From Isoetes taiwanensis (Eukaryota; Streptophyta; Lycopodiopsida; Isoetales; Isoetaceae), in the NCBI GenBank assembly GCA_021234155.1, contig JAJEKV010000242.1:1-64000 (forward strand): 64,000 nucleotides of DNA, written 5' to 3'. Of the stretch, positions 49,562 to 58,975 are shown in pieces. A model generated the notes under the pieces. That model did no database searches. It saw only the letters and a program-made list of their open reading frames with translations, and was not told the DNA's origin. The first letter of the stretch is position 1, and every line of letters begins with the position of its first letter. The position numbers were made by a program, and so were the translations under genes.

Positions 49562-50030
49562 TCATTGTTGCTCCAGTGCGAGCTCTTCTTCATTATCTTC
49601 ATCATCATCATCAGCTCCGTCCTCGTCTTTGTCTTCATCTCTTCCCCTCAAGCGAGCAATCACCCTATCAAGCGTTCCTCCAATCATCCACCATCTCTTT
49701 GTACATGTCCGCTCCTGTCCCAATAGCACAGCGTGTTCTTACGCCTGAATTAGCATCCTCGTTGCCGTCATAACCACCTCGGTGCGGTTGTTGGGGCATG
49801 TCATCTATCCGACCTTCTATTCAACGCTTTGATTTGCCTCTCACGGCTCGAAGCATGAGAAGGTTGAATTCATTCTCTTCTTCTTTTTCTGCTGAATTTA
49901 CTTGGCGTTTTTCCTTTAGAAGATCATCTTGCTCCTTCAACCTCTTCATTAGAACACCCAACACTATGTCAGAAGGGAGTTCTATCCTCTTGCGTTTTCC
50001 ATTATCAGCGGTTGAGGATGTGGAGGCCAT
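49562..50030 (-). pseudogene. Unit 1: NLS plus coiled-coil protein with acidic tail
   Basis: ATG at 50030, with a TATA-like TATAAATTG at 50116-50124. The first 69 codons read MASTSSTADNGKRKRIELPS (NLS KRKR), then a charged helical region (LMKRLKEQDDLLKEKRQ) and end at a stop at 49821. Beyond it, other frames hold GYDGNEDANSGVR and an Asp/Glu-rich tail, with a last stop at 49562. Either a frameshifted gene or two exons. It belongs with units 2-4 by start, promoter and coiled-coil style. Function unknown. Confidence 0.5.
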
Positions 50031-50365
50031 AGATGACAAATGGGAGGGACGTTAAGATTATAGAAGTGAGGAGCAAAGACTCTAACCGGTGGAAGGAGCA
50101 CACATGCAAGGACCTCAATTTATACATATTGGCGCTTGAACATATTAAACACACTCATTTCTTTGCATGCATGCGTGTCGAGGGGATTACATCGGTTGTC
50201 CGCTAGAACACATTAATGGTCTTGTCATTTGGAACACATTAATAACTATTCTAACTTCTTTGTATATCACACCCGCTTGAAATCGCACCACGAGCTTTAA
50301 AACCCTATGAAGGGTTTAACCCGTGTGATCTGTCTTGTCATTCTCTCTACCACGGATATTGAAAA

Positions 50366-50898
50366 TTAAAAATAGGAAGCGTAATATTCGGTACATTTGT
50401 CAAAAACTTTTCCCATTGAAAAATAAAACCAATTACAAACATTAAAAAAAAAAGCAGGCCCCTCTAGGAGGGCCCGATGCCTATGATCGCCGGGCAAGCT
50501 CTTCACGGAGGCGGTGATAATTTTTCTGCTCCTCCAACATGATTGCACGCCCATAACCACGTTCTCATATTCCGCAACCTTATCTTCCCGCTCATCGAGT
50601 TGGGCTCGGGCGACCTCTCTCGCCGATTGCGGCCCTAAGCCTCTCTTGGAGGTTATATCTCGTGGTAGCGCAATTCGCGGTCTAAAGGCAGCCCGCTGAT
50701 TGTCGCGCACTAAAATCACCTCCACAGCAGAAGGCGGCCTTTTCCTGCCGCAACCAGCTTGGCGGCGTCTTCATCATTCTTTTTTTTTTTCTTTTAGAAG
50801 GCGGATCCGTTCCTCCGCTTCATTGCGAGAATTTGAATTTCCTTGACCAAAACTTGAGACAAGATCTCGGCGGGGATGGAACTGGAGCTGGAGGCCAT
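50366..50898 (-). pseudogene. Unit 2: MASSSSS/coiled-coil family member, frameshifted
   Basis: ATG at 50898 (MASSSSSIPAEILSQVLV...), with TATA-like TATATAAAA at 50989-50997 and a pyrimidine-rich leader. Coding then moves into other frames, one with NEAEERIRLLKEKKKE and one with AREVARAQLDEREDKVAEYENVV (50725-50366). Function unknown. The shared organisation with units 3 and 4 indicates tandem gene duplication followed by decay. Confidence 0.5.
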
Positions 50899-51519
50899 TG
50901 AAAGTGATGGGAGAACAGGGGTGATGGTGAGGCGGATGTGGTAGAAACGAGAAGATGGCGGATAGGGAAGACAAAGGCCTCAGAAGCGTTTTATATAGAA
51001 ACTAGAATCGTTGGAATCTACAGTTTGCGACTCTGGAAGATAAAGTTGTGTAATAATCCTACGAGGAAAAATTATAGCATTCAATTAGGCAGCGGTAGCC
51101 TATGTTAGCATCATGGGATCCGTCATATCCTAAGCCGTCTTGTATGCGGCCGTACAAAAAAAACGATGTTATTGTGGCGGCGCATGCCCGTCCTTGGCAT
51201 GGCGTTGTCATCCACAAGCCACGTATGTGAATAGGCGTTGTCATCCACATGCAAATTAGCATTTACACGCAAGTTATATCACATAATCTAGCTAGATATT
51301 TGTGTTACATACACTTTTCCATTAATAAATTATGAATTTATACATACAGCGAGGTGTGCGTTGTGGAGATCATCTGACCTTGAAATCCATTGATTGCTAC
51401 CTAATTGCAAGAATGGCATTTGGCGTCGTGTGATCTTTAATAAAACAAAACAAAGAGCGAGATAGAAGCAAGAAATAGAGCAAATTTTTCTTTGAAACAA
51501 AAAAATATATATACAATGG

Positions 51520-51886
51520 CTACGGATCTTCATGATCCACTGGGTTTGAAGCCATCAAAAGGCTGCGTTCTCATCCTCCGCGCTTTCGAAGCTTCTTCTC
51601 CATATCTTCTAGCGCTGCGAAATGTTTGTGTCGTTAAAAGCGCCAACCGACCCCTGACTATTGGCCTCTCGGTACCTGGTTAATGTTTTTGCGAGCTCAA
51701 GGTCTCGCTCATGCCTTTGACCCCCTAGTGAATTCTAACATGTCCACCGCCTCCATCTTCTCGCGGCCGAGGCGGCTGTTTTCGTCGTGAACCTCCTTGA
51801 ATCTCTTCATCACCCACGGCCAAGGGTGATGTCGTGCGAAGCGATTAAGGCGCGGTCGCTTCTTCAGAGGAGGATGAAGATGCCAT
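51520..51886 (-). pseudogene. Unit 3: MASSSSS/coiled-coil family member, decayed
   Basis: ATG at 51886 (MASSSSSEEATAP then stop). Further frames match unit 4: LMKRFKEVHDEN, EANSQGS and a final HEDP* at 51520. TATA at 51987-51995 sits in TTATAAATAGAAGAC, identical to unit 4. The whole roughly 880-bp block (51340-52220) is a tandem duplicate of 52230-53000, including the AATCCATTGATTGCTACC and GGCGTCGTGTGAT sequences downstream of the gene. Confidence 0.6.
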
Positions 51887-51986
51887 CGGAGAGAGGCGGA
51901 AGGCGGAGGCGGGCGGAAGGGAAGATGATAAAGAAGAAGGCGGAAGGCGGAAGAGGATCGGAGGTGAAGGCAAGATAGAAAGTCTT

Positions 51987-51995
51987 CTATTTATA
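51987..51995 (-). promoter_or_regulatory. TATA box of unit 3
   Basis: TATAAATAG about 100 bp upstream of the unit 3 ATG on the minus strand, in the context TTATAAATAGAAGAC shared with unit 4. A pyrimidine-rich leader lies between. Confidence 0.65.
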
Positions 51996-52404
51996 ACAGG
52001 GATTTCGTAGTAGCTTGAGTCACTGACCTTGAAGGATGCCGTGGGTCGGGAAAATCGGCCAGATTACTTCTCGCGTCGTGTGAGGAAAAAGGACCGTTAC
52101 TTCTTCTAACGTCTTTTCTTCGGAGAAAGCTCGTGTGATAATTTTTATTGATAATTTCGGTGATACAATCTATACATAAGTAATTTCTTGATACATAACT
52201 AAAGATAGAACTTCTCATTGAAGCAAAATAGAGCGGCATGGAGATCACCTGCGGCCGAAATCCATTGATTGCTACCTAATTGCAAGCAAGGCATTTGGCG
52301 TCGTGTGATATTTTAATAAAGCAGAACATACATTGGAACAACGGGATAGATAGAAGCAAAAATAGAAAACTTTTCTTTGAAGCAAAAATAGATAGATACA
52401 GCGG

Positions 52405-52802
52405 CTAGGGATCTTCATGATCCTCTAGCTGATTTTCATGTCCCCTAATTTGAAGCCGTAAGGCTGCGTTCTCATCCTCCATGACTCGGAGCTTCTTCTC
52501 CATATCTTCTAAGGCTGCGAAATCATGTGGCGGTTTCAGCTGCCTCGACCCTGCGACATGCTCGTCGCCTCTTGGTACATGGCGAATGTTTCCACGAGCT
52601 CAGCGTCTCGCTCGCGGCGACTCCCTCGTGAAGGCTAATCATCGACCGCCTCATTGTTCTCGGCGGCGGGCGGTTGTTTTCATCATGGATCTCCTTGAAT
52701 CTCTTCATCACCTTTGCAAGGGTGATGTCCACAGCAGACAGCTCGGGGGCTGGGGGTGCTATCTTGGCGTGGTCGCTTGCTAGAGGAAGATGATGATGCC
52801 AT
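52405..52802 (-). pseudogene. Unit 4: MASSSSS/NLS/coiled-coil family member
   Basis: ATG at 52802: MASSSSSSKRPRQDSTPSP (NLS SKRPR). Then, after frame changes, DITLAKVMKRFKEIHDENNR and a C-terminal coiled coil (ALEDMEKKLRVMEDENAALRL) ending HEDP* at 52405. This is the best preserved of the four units and shows the likely ancestral layout of Ser-rich start, NLS, two helical coiled-coil segments and an acidic end. It would be about 130 residues. No family is recognised; nuclear localisation is inferred from the NLS only. Confidence 0.6.
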
Positions 52803-52885
52803 CGGGGCGAGGAAGGTGGGCGGGCGGAAGTAGAAAGATGGCGGGAAGGCGGAAGGCGTCGGAGGTCGGCGTGGACATCGGTCTT

Positions 52886-52894
52886 CTATTTATA
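52886..52894 (-). promoter_or_regulatory. TATA box of unit 4
   Basis: TATAAATAG, 84 bp upstream of the unit 4 ATG, in the shared context TTATAAATAGAAGAC followed by a C/T-rich leader. Confidence 0.65.
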
Positions 52895-53203
52895 ACATGA
52901 GTCACGAGTTGCGGAATAAATAAATAAATTGTGTCTTTTCAATAATATTTCATTTCTTGAGATAGATATCACACGCAATAGCGAAAACCTAGATATAATG
53001 AAAATCGGTGATGTATTTGGCGTGATGTGAATAAATACAAATAAAATAATTTTTATTAGGAATTTCGGAAGGACAATACGTACATAAATAATTTTACCGA
53101 TACAAGTTGGAAAACATATAACTTCCAATTTCTCAAGCTTCGTCGTCAATTTCATGCTCTTTCAATCCCCACCGCTTGATCCAACAAGGCAATGACTTCC
53201 ATG

Positions 53204-54071
53204 TTATCGATTGACTTCCAACCTTGGGTGAGTCAAGCCCGTGACTAAAAATTTAACATATTGCTCGCCCATGAGACCGGCAGTCGTCAAAATATTGTAA
53301 CACAACATCCGTAGAATTGCTATCACCCTTTCGGTGTTTGATGCCAATTGGGAATGGTTCCCGAACATGCATAATGCGGAGGTAATAGACAAACTCGCAC
53401 CCTTTGGACTGAAAGTTCTGCTGAAGGCGATTATCTCCCCATTAGCGAATCTTGAGATATATCTTAACAATGTAGAGTCCTTCAATCTTTCCTGTCCCAG
53501 CGTGCATGTCGGCAAGAAAAATCATCTACTTCCACAAATAAGAACCCTCAAGATTATCTTCTTCACATTTATCCTCATCTACCGGGCTTATCTTTGCCGC
53601 GATTGGTGAAGGGCACCTAAACACACTGTAGATCTGTTGGCGACTTTGCGGAGGCGGCTGGAATTCTTCTTCCGTTGGTAGATTCGCCTCATCTTGAGCA
53701 AATCGAGACTCCAGCCTCTCATATGCTTCTTTAAGCTTTATAGCATTTGCGGTATAATTAGATACTTCAAACATCTCTTTGTCCAAATCCTCTTCAAAAT
53801 CTAGGCCTAAGTTTACCCATTCGGCCAAAGTCTTGATAAGCTCGTCTTCCCTAGCACACATTCGTAACATAGGCGGGTTCCTCGATTATATCCTTAGCAA
53901 TAAGTATTCTTTGCCTTCCACTAAAATTGGCGTTATGTCGGACAACTTCTTTTCATCCTCATCCCCATCCTCATCACCTTGAATCATCTCCCTCCTCTGG
54001 TTCACCCAAGGCCGGTCGTCGAAGCTAAAACTCCTACATTCTTGCTCTTCTTCTTGTAGATCTATCTCCAT
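53204..54071 (-). pseudogene. Acidic/coiled-coil protein, unrecognised
   Basis: On the minus strand an ATG at 54071 opens MEIDLQEEEQECRSFSFDD, then an Asp/Glu-rich stretch. After a stop, a 114-codon frame follows (53870-53526) with AREDELIKTLAEWVNLGLDF, LKEAYERLESRF and EDKCEEDNLEGSYLWK. A third frame (53515-53204) has LLRYISRFANGEIIAFSRTF. The three frames read like one protein of about 300 residues broken by two frameshifts, or three exons. No family match comes to mind. It lies between unit 4 and the next minus-strand gene. Confidence 0.45.
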
Positions 54072-54139
54072 TTCTCGTCATAGTCGGCATCATCACACAT
54101 AAGCGGCCCCCCTTGGCTTAAAGATTTCATTGTTTCAGT

Positions 54140-54522
54140 GTATCTTGGTTTGGCGGCGAATGCAATAACTAGCAAATGCAAAGCGGCAAGAAATAAGATA
54201 CCTTCTTAAGCACAAGGACGCAGCCGGGAGGAGCCGTTGCGACATTCTTGAAAAACATCTTCCCTGTTTGCAAATGGGAAGCCGCCTCCTCTAGAGCTGG
54301 TTTTGGAATCCACGAGCGGGGACATCACACGCAAAGGGCGTCTTGTTTGAGACCAAGCGGTGGGTGAAAGCTAAAAGCAACCTCGCGATAGCATCAAGCT
54401 CGCTCTTGTTTGCCATGATGTCCAACTCCTTGCAATAGAGCGGATAAATCGCGATCGAGGGCAACTTCCTCGTTGTCATGAGGCGGATGCATACCATTCG
54501 GGAACTTCACATAACAATCCAT
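54140..54522 (-). pseudogene. Unrecognised minus-strand gene (MDCYVKFPNG start)
   Basis: ATG at 54522 in a good context (CGCCATGG). Frames: MDCYVKFPNGMHPPHDNEEV with LDRDLSALLQ, then ELDAIARLLLAFTHRLVSNK, then LEEAASHLQTGKMFFKN. A GTATCTTATTTC donor-like site follows at about 54200. It may be the first exon of the acidic gene downstream. Function unknown. The promoter region holds four telomere-like TTAGGG units. Confidence 0.4.
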
Positions 54523-54645
54523 GGCGAAGCAAGCAGCGAAAACAAGAAGATGTTTAGGAGGCGGTGGTGTCACTTTTGAACTCAAGTAGCCGTTATCGAT
54601 TATGAAAGGGGACCTGGCCGTTGTGGGGAGATTTGTCGGTACATT

Positions 54646-54669
54646 TTAGGGTTAGGGTTAGGGTTAGGG
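54646..54669 (+). repeat. Four perfect TTAGGG repeats
   Basis: Four TTAGGG units with no extra T, so they are the 6-mer type, not the 7-mer TTTAGGG common in plants. On the minus strand they read CCCTAA about 125 bp upstream of an ATG, so they may act as a telo-box promoter element. An interstitial telomere scar is the alternative. Confidence 0.85.
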
Positions 54670-54855
54670 TTGGATCACCACGGCAGCGAAGACTACTATG
54701 TGCAACAAAAAGCACAATGCTTCTTTGCGGCGTCGTGTGATCCTCACGTATAACATTAAAAAAAAAAAAAAAAAAAATGCAAAGTGCAAAGCTAGGCTTC
54801 TAAGAAAGAAATGGACTAAGAGATTAAACTTATAAAGCCATTGCATTAAGAAATA

Positions 54856-55738
54856 TTATACATATGAAAAAACACAAAGGCACTTCGGCCTTTTTTTTGG
54901 GGGGTCTTTCTTCTTGTTGTATTCAGCCATAAAATTTTGACCATAGTACTGGGATCCCTTATCGTAAGGCAGGCGCATGTCCTTGGGCATGAGCAGGTCA
55001 CCCGCTTGGCATGTATTCTTTGCAAGCTGCGAGTCCTCGAACGGCCAGAGCACTAACTGCTTCCGAAGCCATTTGAAGAGCATTTAAAGGCGGTTGCTTG
55101 AATTGCAGAACTGGTATGATGTATCGCACCACACTCTTAGAATCTCTCTCACGAGCACGGCAAATGGGAGGCGGAATGACCATCTCGATTGCTCTTGATA
55201 CTTCTTAATCTCGCTGCTTTTAATAGGGCTTAAGTCTTCGCTTCGGCCTCTACCCTCACCCACCCCGCATTTTGGAGCACATTGCTCGGCCCGACTCTTC
55301 CGGTAGCCTCCTCCTGACATCTGCGAGGCTGTTTCTCGGCCCGACTCTTCCTGCGTCTCCTCACATTCGGTGGCACTTCCCCTTTACGGCGTTGGGCCTC
55401 CTCCTCGATTTGAAGGTCCTGGCACCTCCACGGGAGGAACAGGAAAGCAGGGGAAAGAACAAGAAGAGGCGGCTGCCCAATAATTAATCCGGCATCATAT
55501 TACGCTGCGGTCTCTCACATTTTCATCCTCTGTCTCAGGGCAGTGCACCTCCCTACTTACTCGGGGCTGCTTCTCCCTTGATGCATCATCGGATTTCTTT
55601 TCGGGTCTTACGGTAGGCATGGTGGGAGGAGGAGAATCTCTATCGAGACTTGGTCGAGATGAAGAAGGCGGACTAATGTAATCACACTGGCCTTACACCC
55701 ACTGGATGGATCCTTGCGGTTTGCTTAGTTCTTGCCAT
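54856..55738 (-). pseudogene. Divergent histone H3-like gene with extended N-terminal region
   Basis: Minus strand. The ATG at 55738 begins MARTKQTAR, the exact N-terminus of histone H3. A one-base slip then gives GCKAS-like sequence that resembles H3 residues 9-16. About 130 codons of Ser/Pro/Arg-rich sequence follow (55680-55320, with RRRRKSRAEKQPRR and YRKSRAEQ). Then histone-fold blocks appear in order: SEIKKYQ (55215; H3 REIRRYQ), LPFAVLVREI (55170; H3 LPFQRLVREI), ALQMASEA (55081; H3 ALQEASEA), FEDSQL (55041; H3 FEDTNL) and LMPKDMRL (54990; H3 IMPKDIQL). The last three blocks lie in different frames, so at least two frameshifts break the fold. Family histones package DNA; a centromeric-H3-type variant is possible because of the long tail. 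A TATA-like TATAAAG lies about 20 bp before the ATG. It sits inside the TIR element. Confidence 0.75.
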
Positions 55739-56047
55739 GGCTTCCGGCGGATGGCGCTTTATACTACGAACAACGACAAAAATAGACAAGCTGGCAGGAG
55801 ATAAATAGTAAAAAGCAGTTAAAGTAAAATATGATGGTAACGTTTTTAAATAATTGTACGGAACCCTAAAAAATATCGGACAAAATACGGAACCCTAAAA
55901 AAACATCAGACAAAAACACAAATAAAAAACCGAGATTCAAAGCGCTAGCCAATAGACAATTTCTTGTTGATCGCGAACTCACTAAACTTTACATTTCCCT
56001 CTTGCCTGTAACCAACCCTAATGCCATCAATGAAATAATGAAAGTCG

Positions 56048-56522
56048 TCAGCAACTTTCTTCTGTCTCCATTAGCACTCTTAGCTCTGATAATGGCCATT
56101 CGCTTTCCATGGTGGCTGTATAAATGACTTCCTCCCCTCTCCATACTCGAATATCCACCGCATCGGAGTGTCTGTTATGGTCCTCAAACGGCTCCCAAAA
56201 AGTTGTGCAGCCTCTCTTTTTCTGTTTCCTTCGTTCTAGTTGACAATTAACGTATAAATATTGTTTTGGAAGAAAGTATCTGAACTTAAAGGAGGACTTA
56301 ACTACGCGGACCTCTGTTAGTTGACCGGATGATTCGTGGAATCGAACATCCGGCCCAGGTCGGAACCAAAAATAAGCCATCCACAAAATCGGCAGGGGGG
56401 AGAAAGCACGTATATGTCTTTGGAGCTTTTGAACTTCTGCGCCATCCGGAATATGTTAGCAAATACCTCAAAGCGGTGTGAAGATTTTGAAACTCATCCT
56501 CACGCCTCCGTTTTTTGGACAT
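56048..56522 (-). pseudogene. Unrecognised NLS-bearing protein, one frameshift
   Basis: ATG at 56522: MSKKRRREDEFQNLHTALRY (strong basic NLS), running to DFVDG. One base of slip near 56385 then leads into a 112-codon frame (56386-56048) with WFRPGPDVRFHESSGQLTEV, FRYFLPKQYLYVNCQLERRK, a TFWEPFEDH block and an acidic WPLSELRVLMETEESC end. Together this is about 155-160 residues that look protein-like with mixed beta content. No known family. It is the rightmost minus-strand gene in the TIR element. Confidence 0.55.
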
Positions 56523-56929
56523 TCCGCTTGCACCTCGTCAGCCATGCATTTCTTCATTGCAATTACATTGTTCTCATTAGTCGTGGCTTACAAAGTTCTT
56601 AAAGGGGCAATTCAACGGCCTCAAGCTCGGTTTTCGACCTTTACGTTATAATCATGTCAAGTAAAACCGGATGCCTATACCCCCGCAAGGTCATGGCATC
56701 CATACCTTGGAAAAGGACAATTCCGATGTCTATGTGATACCGACAAGTACACTACTAATACTTTGGTAGGAATGACATCCACGACGTCGATAAACATAAA
56801 CACGCACAATAAATTTGTTTGTAAACACGTGTCAACGAAAAGAAATGAAAAGATAAGAAGATCACTTGACAATGAAACTATCTCTACGAGTTAAGTAGGC
56901 GACGACTAGCCCGGCGTCGTGTGATCCGT

Positions 56930-57539
56930 TTAAGGTGGTTACCATTTGCGGGCAATTTTGGGAAGTCGTTTTTTGGTGGAGATTAGCTCTTTGGCCATAT
57001 CGGAAGGGTATATGCATGTCGTATTGTTATACTTTCCACTTTCCGGCCGCTAGAATTCAACTTGAACTCTTTTTATCCTACCTATCCAATGTGTCCCATA
57101 CGTCGATCGCCTTTGTCGCTTAACTCTATGCTCGCCCCTGGGTTGATGGCAGCATACTCACCCTGAACCTATTGAGACAAAACCTCCCACTTCTTGACCT
57201 TGGGAGTTACGTAAATGGGGCAAGAACACGTAAATTACAGGAGACATGGATTGCGGATGAGGAGGAAGGCGGAGAGGATGCACGAGGTAGGAGTGACAAG
57301 CAGGTTTGTTTACCAAAATTTGACAAAAGGAGTTGGTGGCCGGACAAGTAGGGCGGTCAAAGTCACCATTATTTTGGGCGGCGGCGACTCCAAAAAATAC
57401 GGGCCATTAAAATGGTTGCAATAAAAAGCGCGGGCATCCCCTATGAAAAATCGCCATGTGGATGCCAAGTAAGCCCTGCTCATCCTTCTACACCGCCAAG
57501 TAATACCGACAGAAAAAGGCGCAAACCCTGATTGGTCCC
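56930..57539. other. Right subterminal region of the TIR element
   Basis: A 69-codon plus-strand ORF (57215-57424, MGQEHVNYRRHGLRMRRKAE...) is basic but has no recognised motif. Otherwise there is nothing between the last 14-bp motif and the right TIR. Confidence 0.35.
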
Positions 57540-57606
57540 TGGCGAACCGACGCGGAAATCTTTAGCCCAAGATAAGGGCCATTTTGGACCCCAACCGCCC
57601 CTAATG
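57540..57606 (-). repeat. Right terminal inverted repeat
   Basis: Reverse complement partner of 44108-44175. It has one extra G in the CATTAGGGG run compared with the left end. Confidence 0.8.
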
Positions 57607-57767
57607 CTAGCTTCGGTAACCGCCCGTGATCATATTTATCAATAAATCAATAAGCGGGTTAACTGTTTCTCCTTCTTTTCAAGAATCATCTCTAAACCTT
57701 TCGCTAGTAGGAAAGAGCAAGAGGAAGGAAAGGCATCCGGTATTACAGACACGGATTAAGAAATAAA

Positions 57768-58182
57768 GGCGCGGATTTCACGGAAAATTGAAGCATCTTC
57801 TCTCATAGCCCCTGAGATCTTGATTACTCAACCTTATAGGCAATCTTGGCCATTTAGGTTGTGCATCCACAGAGAAAGAAATGGGTTGCTAAGAAACGAC
57901 CAAACATCCATGCTTGATCAATGGGAAATCACAATGCTTACCCAATCCGGAAGCATCAGAGTAAAGATCCACGTTAGTGGATTATCTGAGAAGGCTGGAG
58001 AGGCCGCCATGAAGAAGCTCCAAGAAACCAAAAAAAGGAAGTCGATTGATGCAGAATCTGAAGTACCAAATCGCCAAAACCCTTGTGCTAGCCATCAGAA
58101 ACAGGAATTGGAAGAAGATTTTGACCACTGCAGTGCCGAAAGCAAGGAAAAGGGGCGGCCCCTTTCCCTGCCGCCGCCCTAG
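57768..58182 (+). CDS. Possible exon of an unrecognised basic protein
   Basis: An open frame of about 138 codons just right of the TIR element, without an upstream ATG but preceded by an acceptor-like GATTAAG. It reads RISRKIEASSLIAPEILITQ, ..., LCIHRERNGLLRND, then SGSIRVKIHVSGLSEKAGE and an NLS-like KKRKS before an acidic segment ending LPPP*. Protein-like but unassigned. It could be a remnant outside the TIR or part of a host gene. Confidence 0.35.
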
Positions 58183-58337
58183 CCGTGAAGGCGCCAAGAA
58201 GCCATGAACGGCATTCTGGGCCAGAGTTAAGCAATTATATGAGTTAAGCCTTTATAGTTTACAATCCTAGACTAGTGAGCAATTTCACATCATTTTCTTC
58301 TCAATCTCATCTTATAATAAGTAGAATAGTCTAGCTC

Positions 58338-58843
58338 CTTAACACTCCGGTCCTCGGGGATTAAATCTTGACCGTTCCTTGAACAGCTGTTACCCACTAA
58401 TAAGACGACTGGCCCAAAAACTTTTCACAGTGCGGAGCTCGATTGTCCTAGGATGTTATAAGTCTGGCATTTCGATTCTTCTAAGTTATGCAAGCATCAT
58501 AGCCCCGATCAAGAAAGCTTTGCCCAAAACCCGAACTCGATCATTTTCGCGACAAGAACTCGTTTTGCTGCCCAAAAACTTTGAACTCGATCATTTGCGG
58601 ACAAGAACTCGTTTCGCGGCCCAAAAACTCGCTTTGCTTTTGCCCAAAATCCTGAACTCTGTTTTGCCCTTCGTTCTAAGATCCAGAAGATCGATCATTT
58701 CGCGGCCCAAAACCCCCGAACTCTGTTTTCGGCTTGAACCGGGTTGAAGATTGAGGCAAAACCCCAAGCACCTAAAACACAAAGCTTTTCAAAGAAAGAA
58801 CAAAGCCATCGGCGAGTGTAAACCCTTGGACCGGAGTGTTAAG
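58338..58843. repeat. Inverted repeat pair bracketing a 506-bp segment
   Basis: CTTAACACTCCGGTCC at 58338-58353 and its perfect reverse complement at 58828-58843. Inside is a degenerate tandem repeat (GAACTCGATCATTT...GACAAGAACTCG...GCCCAAAA, 58500-58640). It could be a small TIR element or part of an LTR. No TSD is recognised. Confidence 0.55.
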
Positions 58844-58844
58844 G

Positions 58845-58975
58845 GCGATAACGCCCTGGCCCTCGGGCGTTACCGGAAGAAAAAATTCTCGGGCCATGTG
58901 GCCATGGCCAAAATGGCTCGGGCGCGCACACCCTCGCCATTTTGGCCATGGCCAGGGCGTTATCCACACCTTATT
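58845..58975. repeat. GC-rich foldback hairpin
   Basis: GATAACGCCCTGGCC near the left pairs with GGCCAGGGCGTTATC at the right, and GGCCATGGCCAAAATGGC pairs with GCCATTTTGGCCATGGCC. The arms are nested, so several alternative stems are possible. It is non-coding. Confidence 0.75.

Larger units (their letters stand above)
49394..56926 (+). promoter_or_regulatory. Recurrent 14-bp motif GGCGTCGTGTGATC
   Basis: Exact copies at 49394-49407, 51422-51435, 54729-54742 and 56913-56926. One-mismatch copy at 52297-52310. Shorter or variant copies at 49467-49478, 52072-52083, 53019-53030 and, further left, 45967-45980. All are in the same orientation. On the minus strand (GATCACACGACGCC) most fall just beyond the stop codons of minus-strand genes, next to AT-rich sequence such as TTATTAAA. 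It could be part of shared 3' ends of duplicated genes, a terminator or insulator, or a transposase-binding subterminal repeat. Confidence 0.75.
44108..57606. mobile_element. Candidate 13.5-kb TIR element carrying T1, coiled-coil genes and an H3-like gene
   Basis: The left end (44108 inward) reads CATTAGGG-CGGTTGGGGT followed by GCGAAAATGGCC. The reverse complement of the right end (57606 inward) reads CATTAGGGGCGGTTGGGGT followed by CCAAAATGGCC. The match continues weakly through CTATC/TTATC to ATTTCCGC about 70 bp in. Between them the left half is transcribed rightward (acidic ORF, T1 copy 2). The right half is transcribed leftward (NLS/coiled-coil genes, H3-like gene, others). A 14-bp motif recurs only within these bounds as far as I could see. 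TIRs plus a transposase-like gene suggest a large DNA transposon with cargo. TSD and superfamily are unresolved. Most genes are frameshifted, so this copy is probably dead. Confidence 0.65.

Noticed and set aside
54646-54669. Chromosome end or telomere
   Set aside because: Only four units, embedded in gene-like sequence on both sides.
44108-57606. Integrated giant-virus fragment
   Set aside because: A histone gene and compact gene order made this tempting, but no viral hallmark gene (capsid, B-family polymerase, packaging ATPase) was seen, and TIRs plus T1 fit a transposon better.
44108-57606. Maverick/Polinton element
   Set aside because: Size and TIRs are compatible, but no protein-primed polymerase, retroviral-type integrase or capsid-like sequence was recognised.
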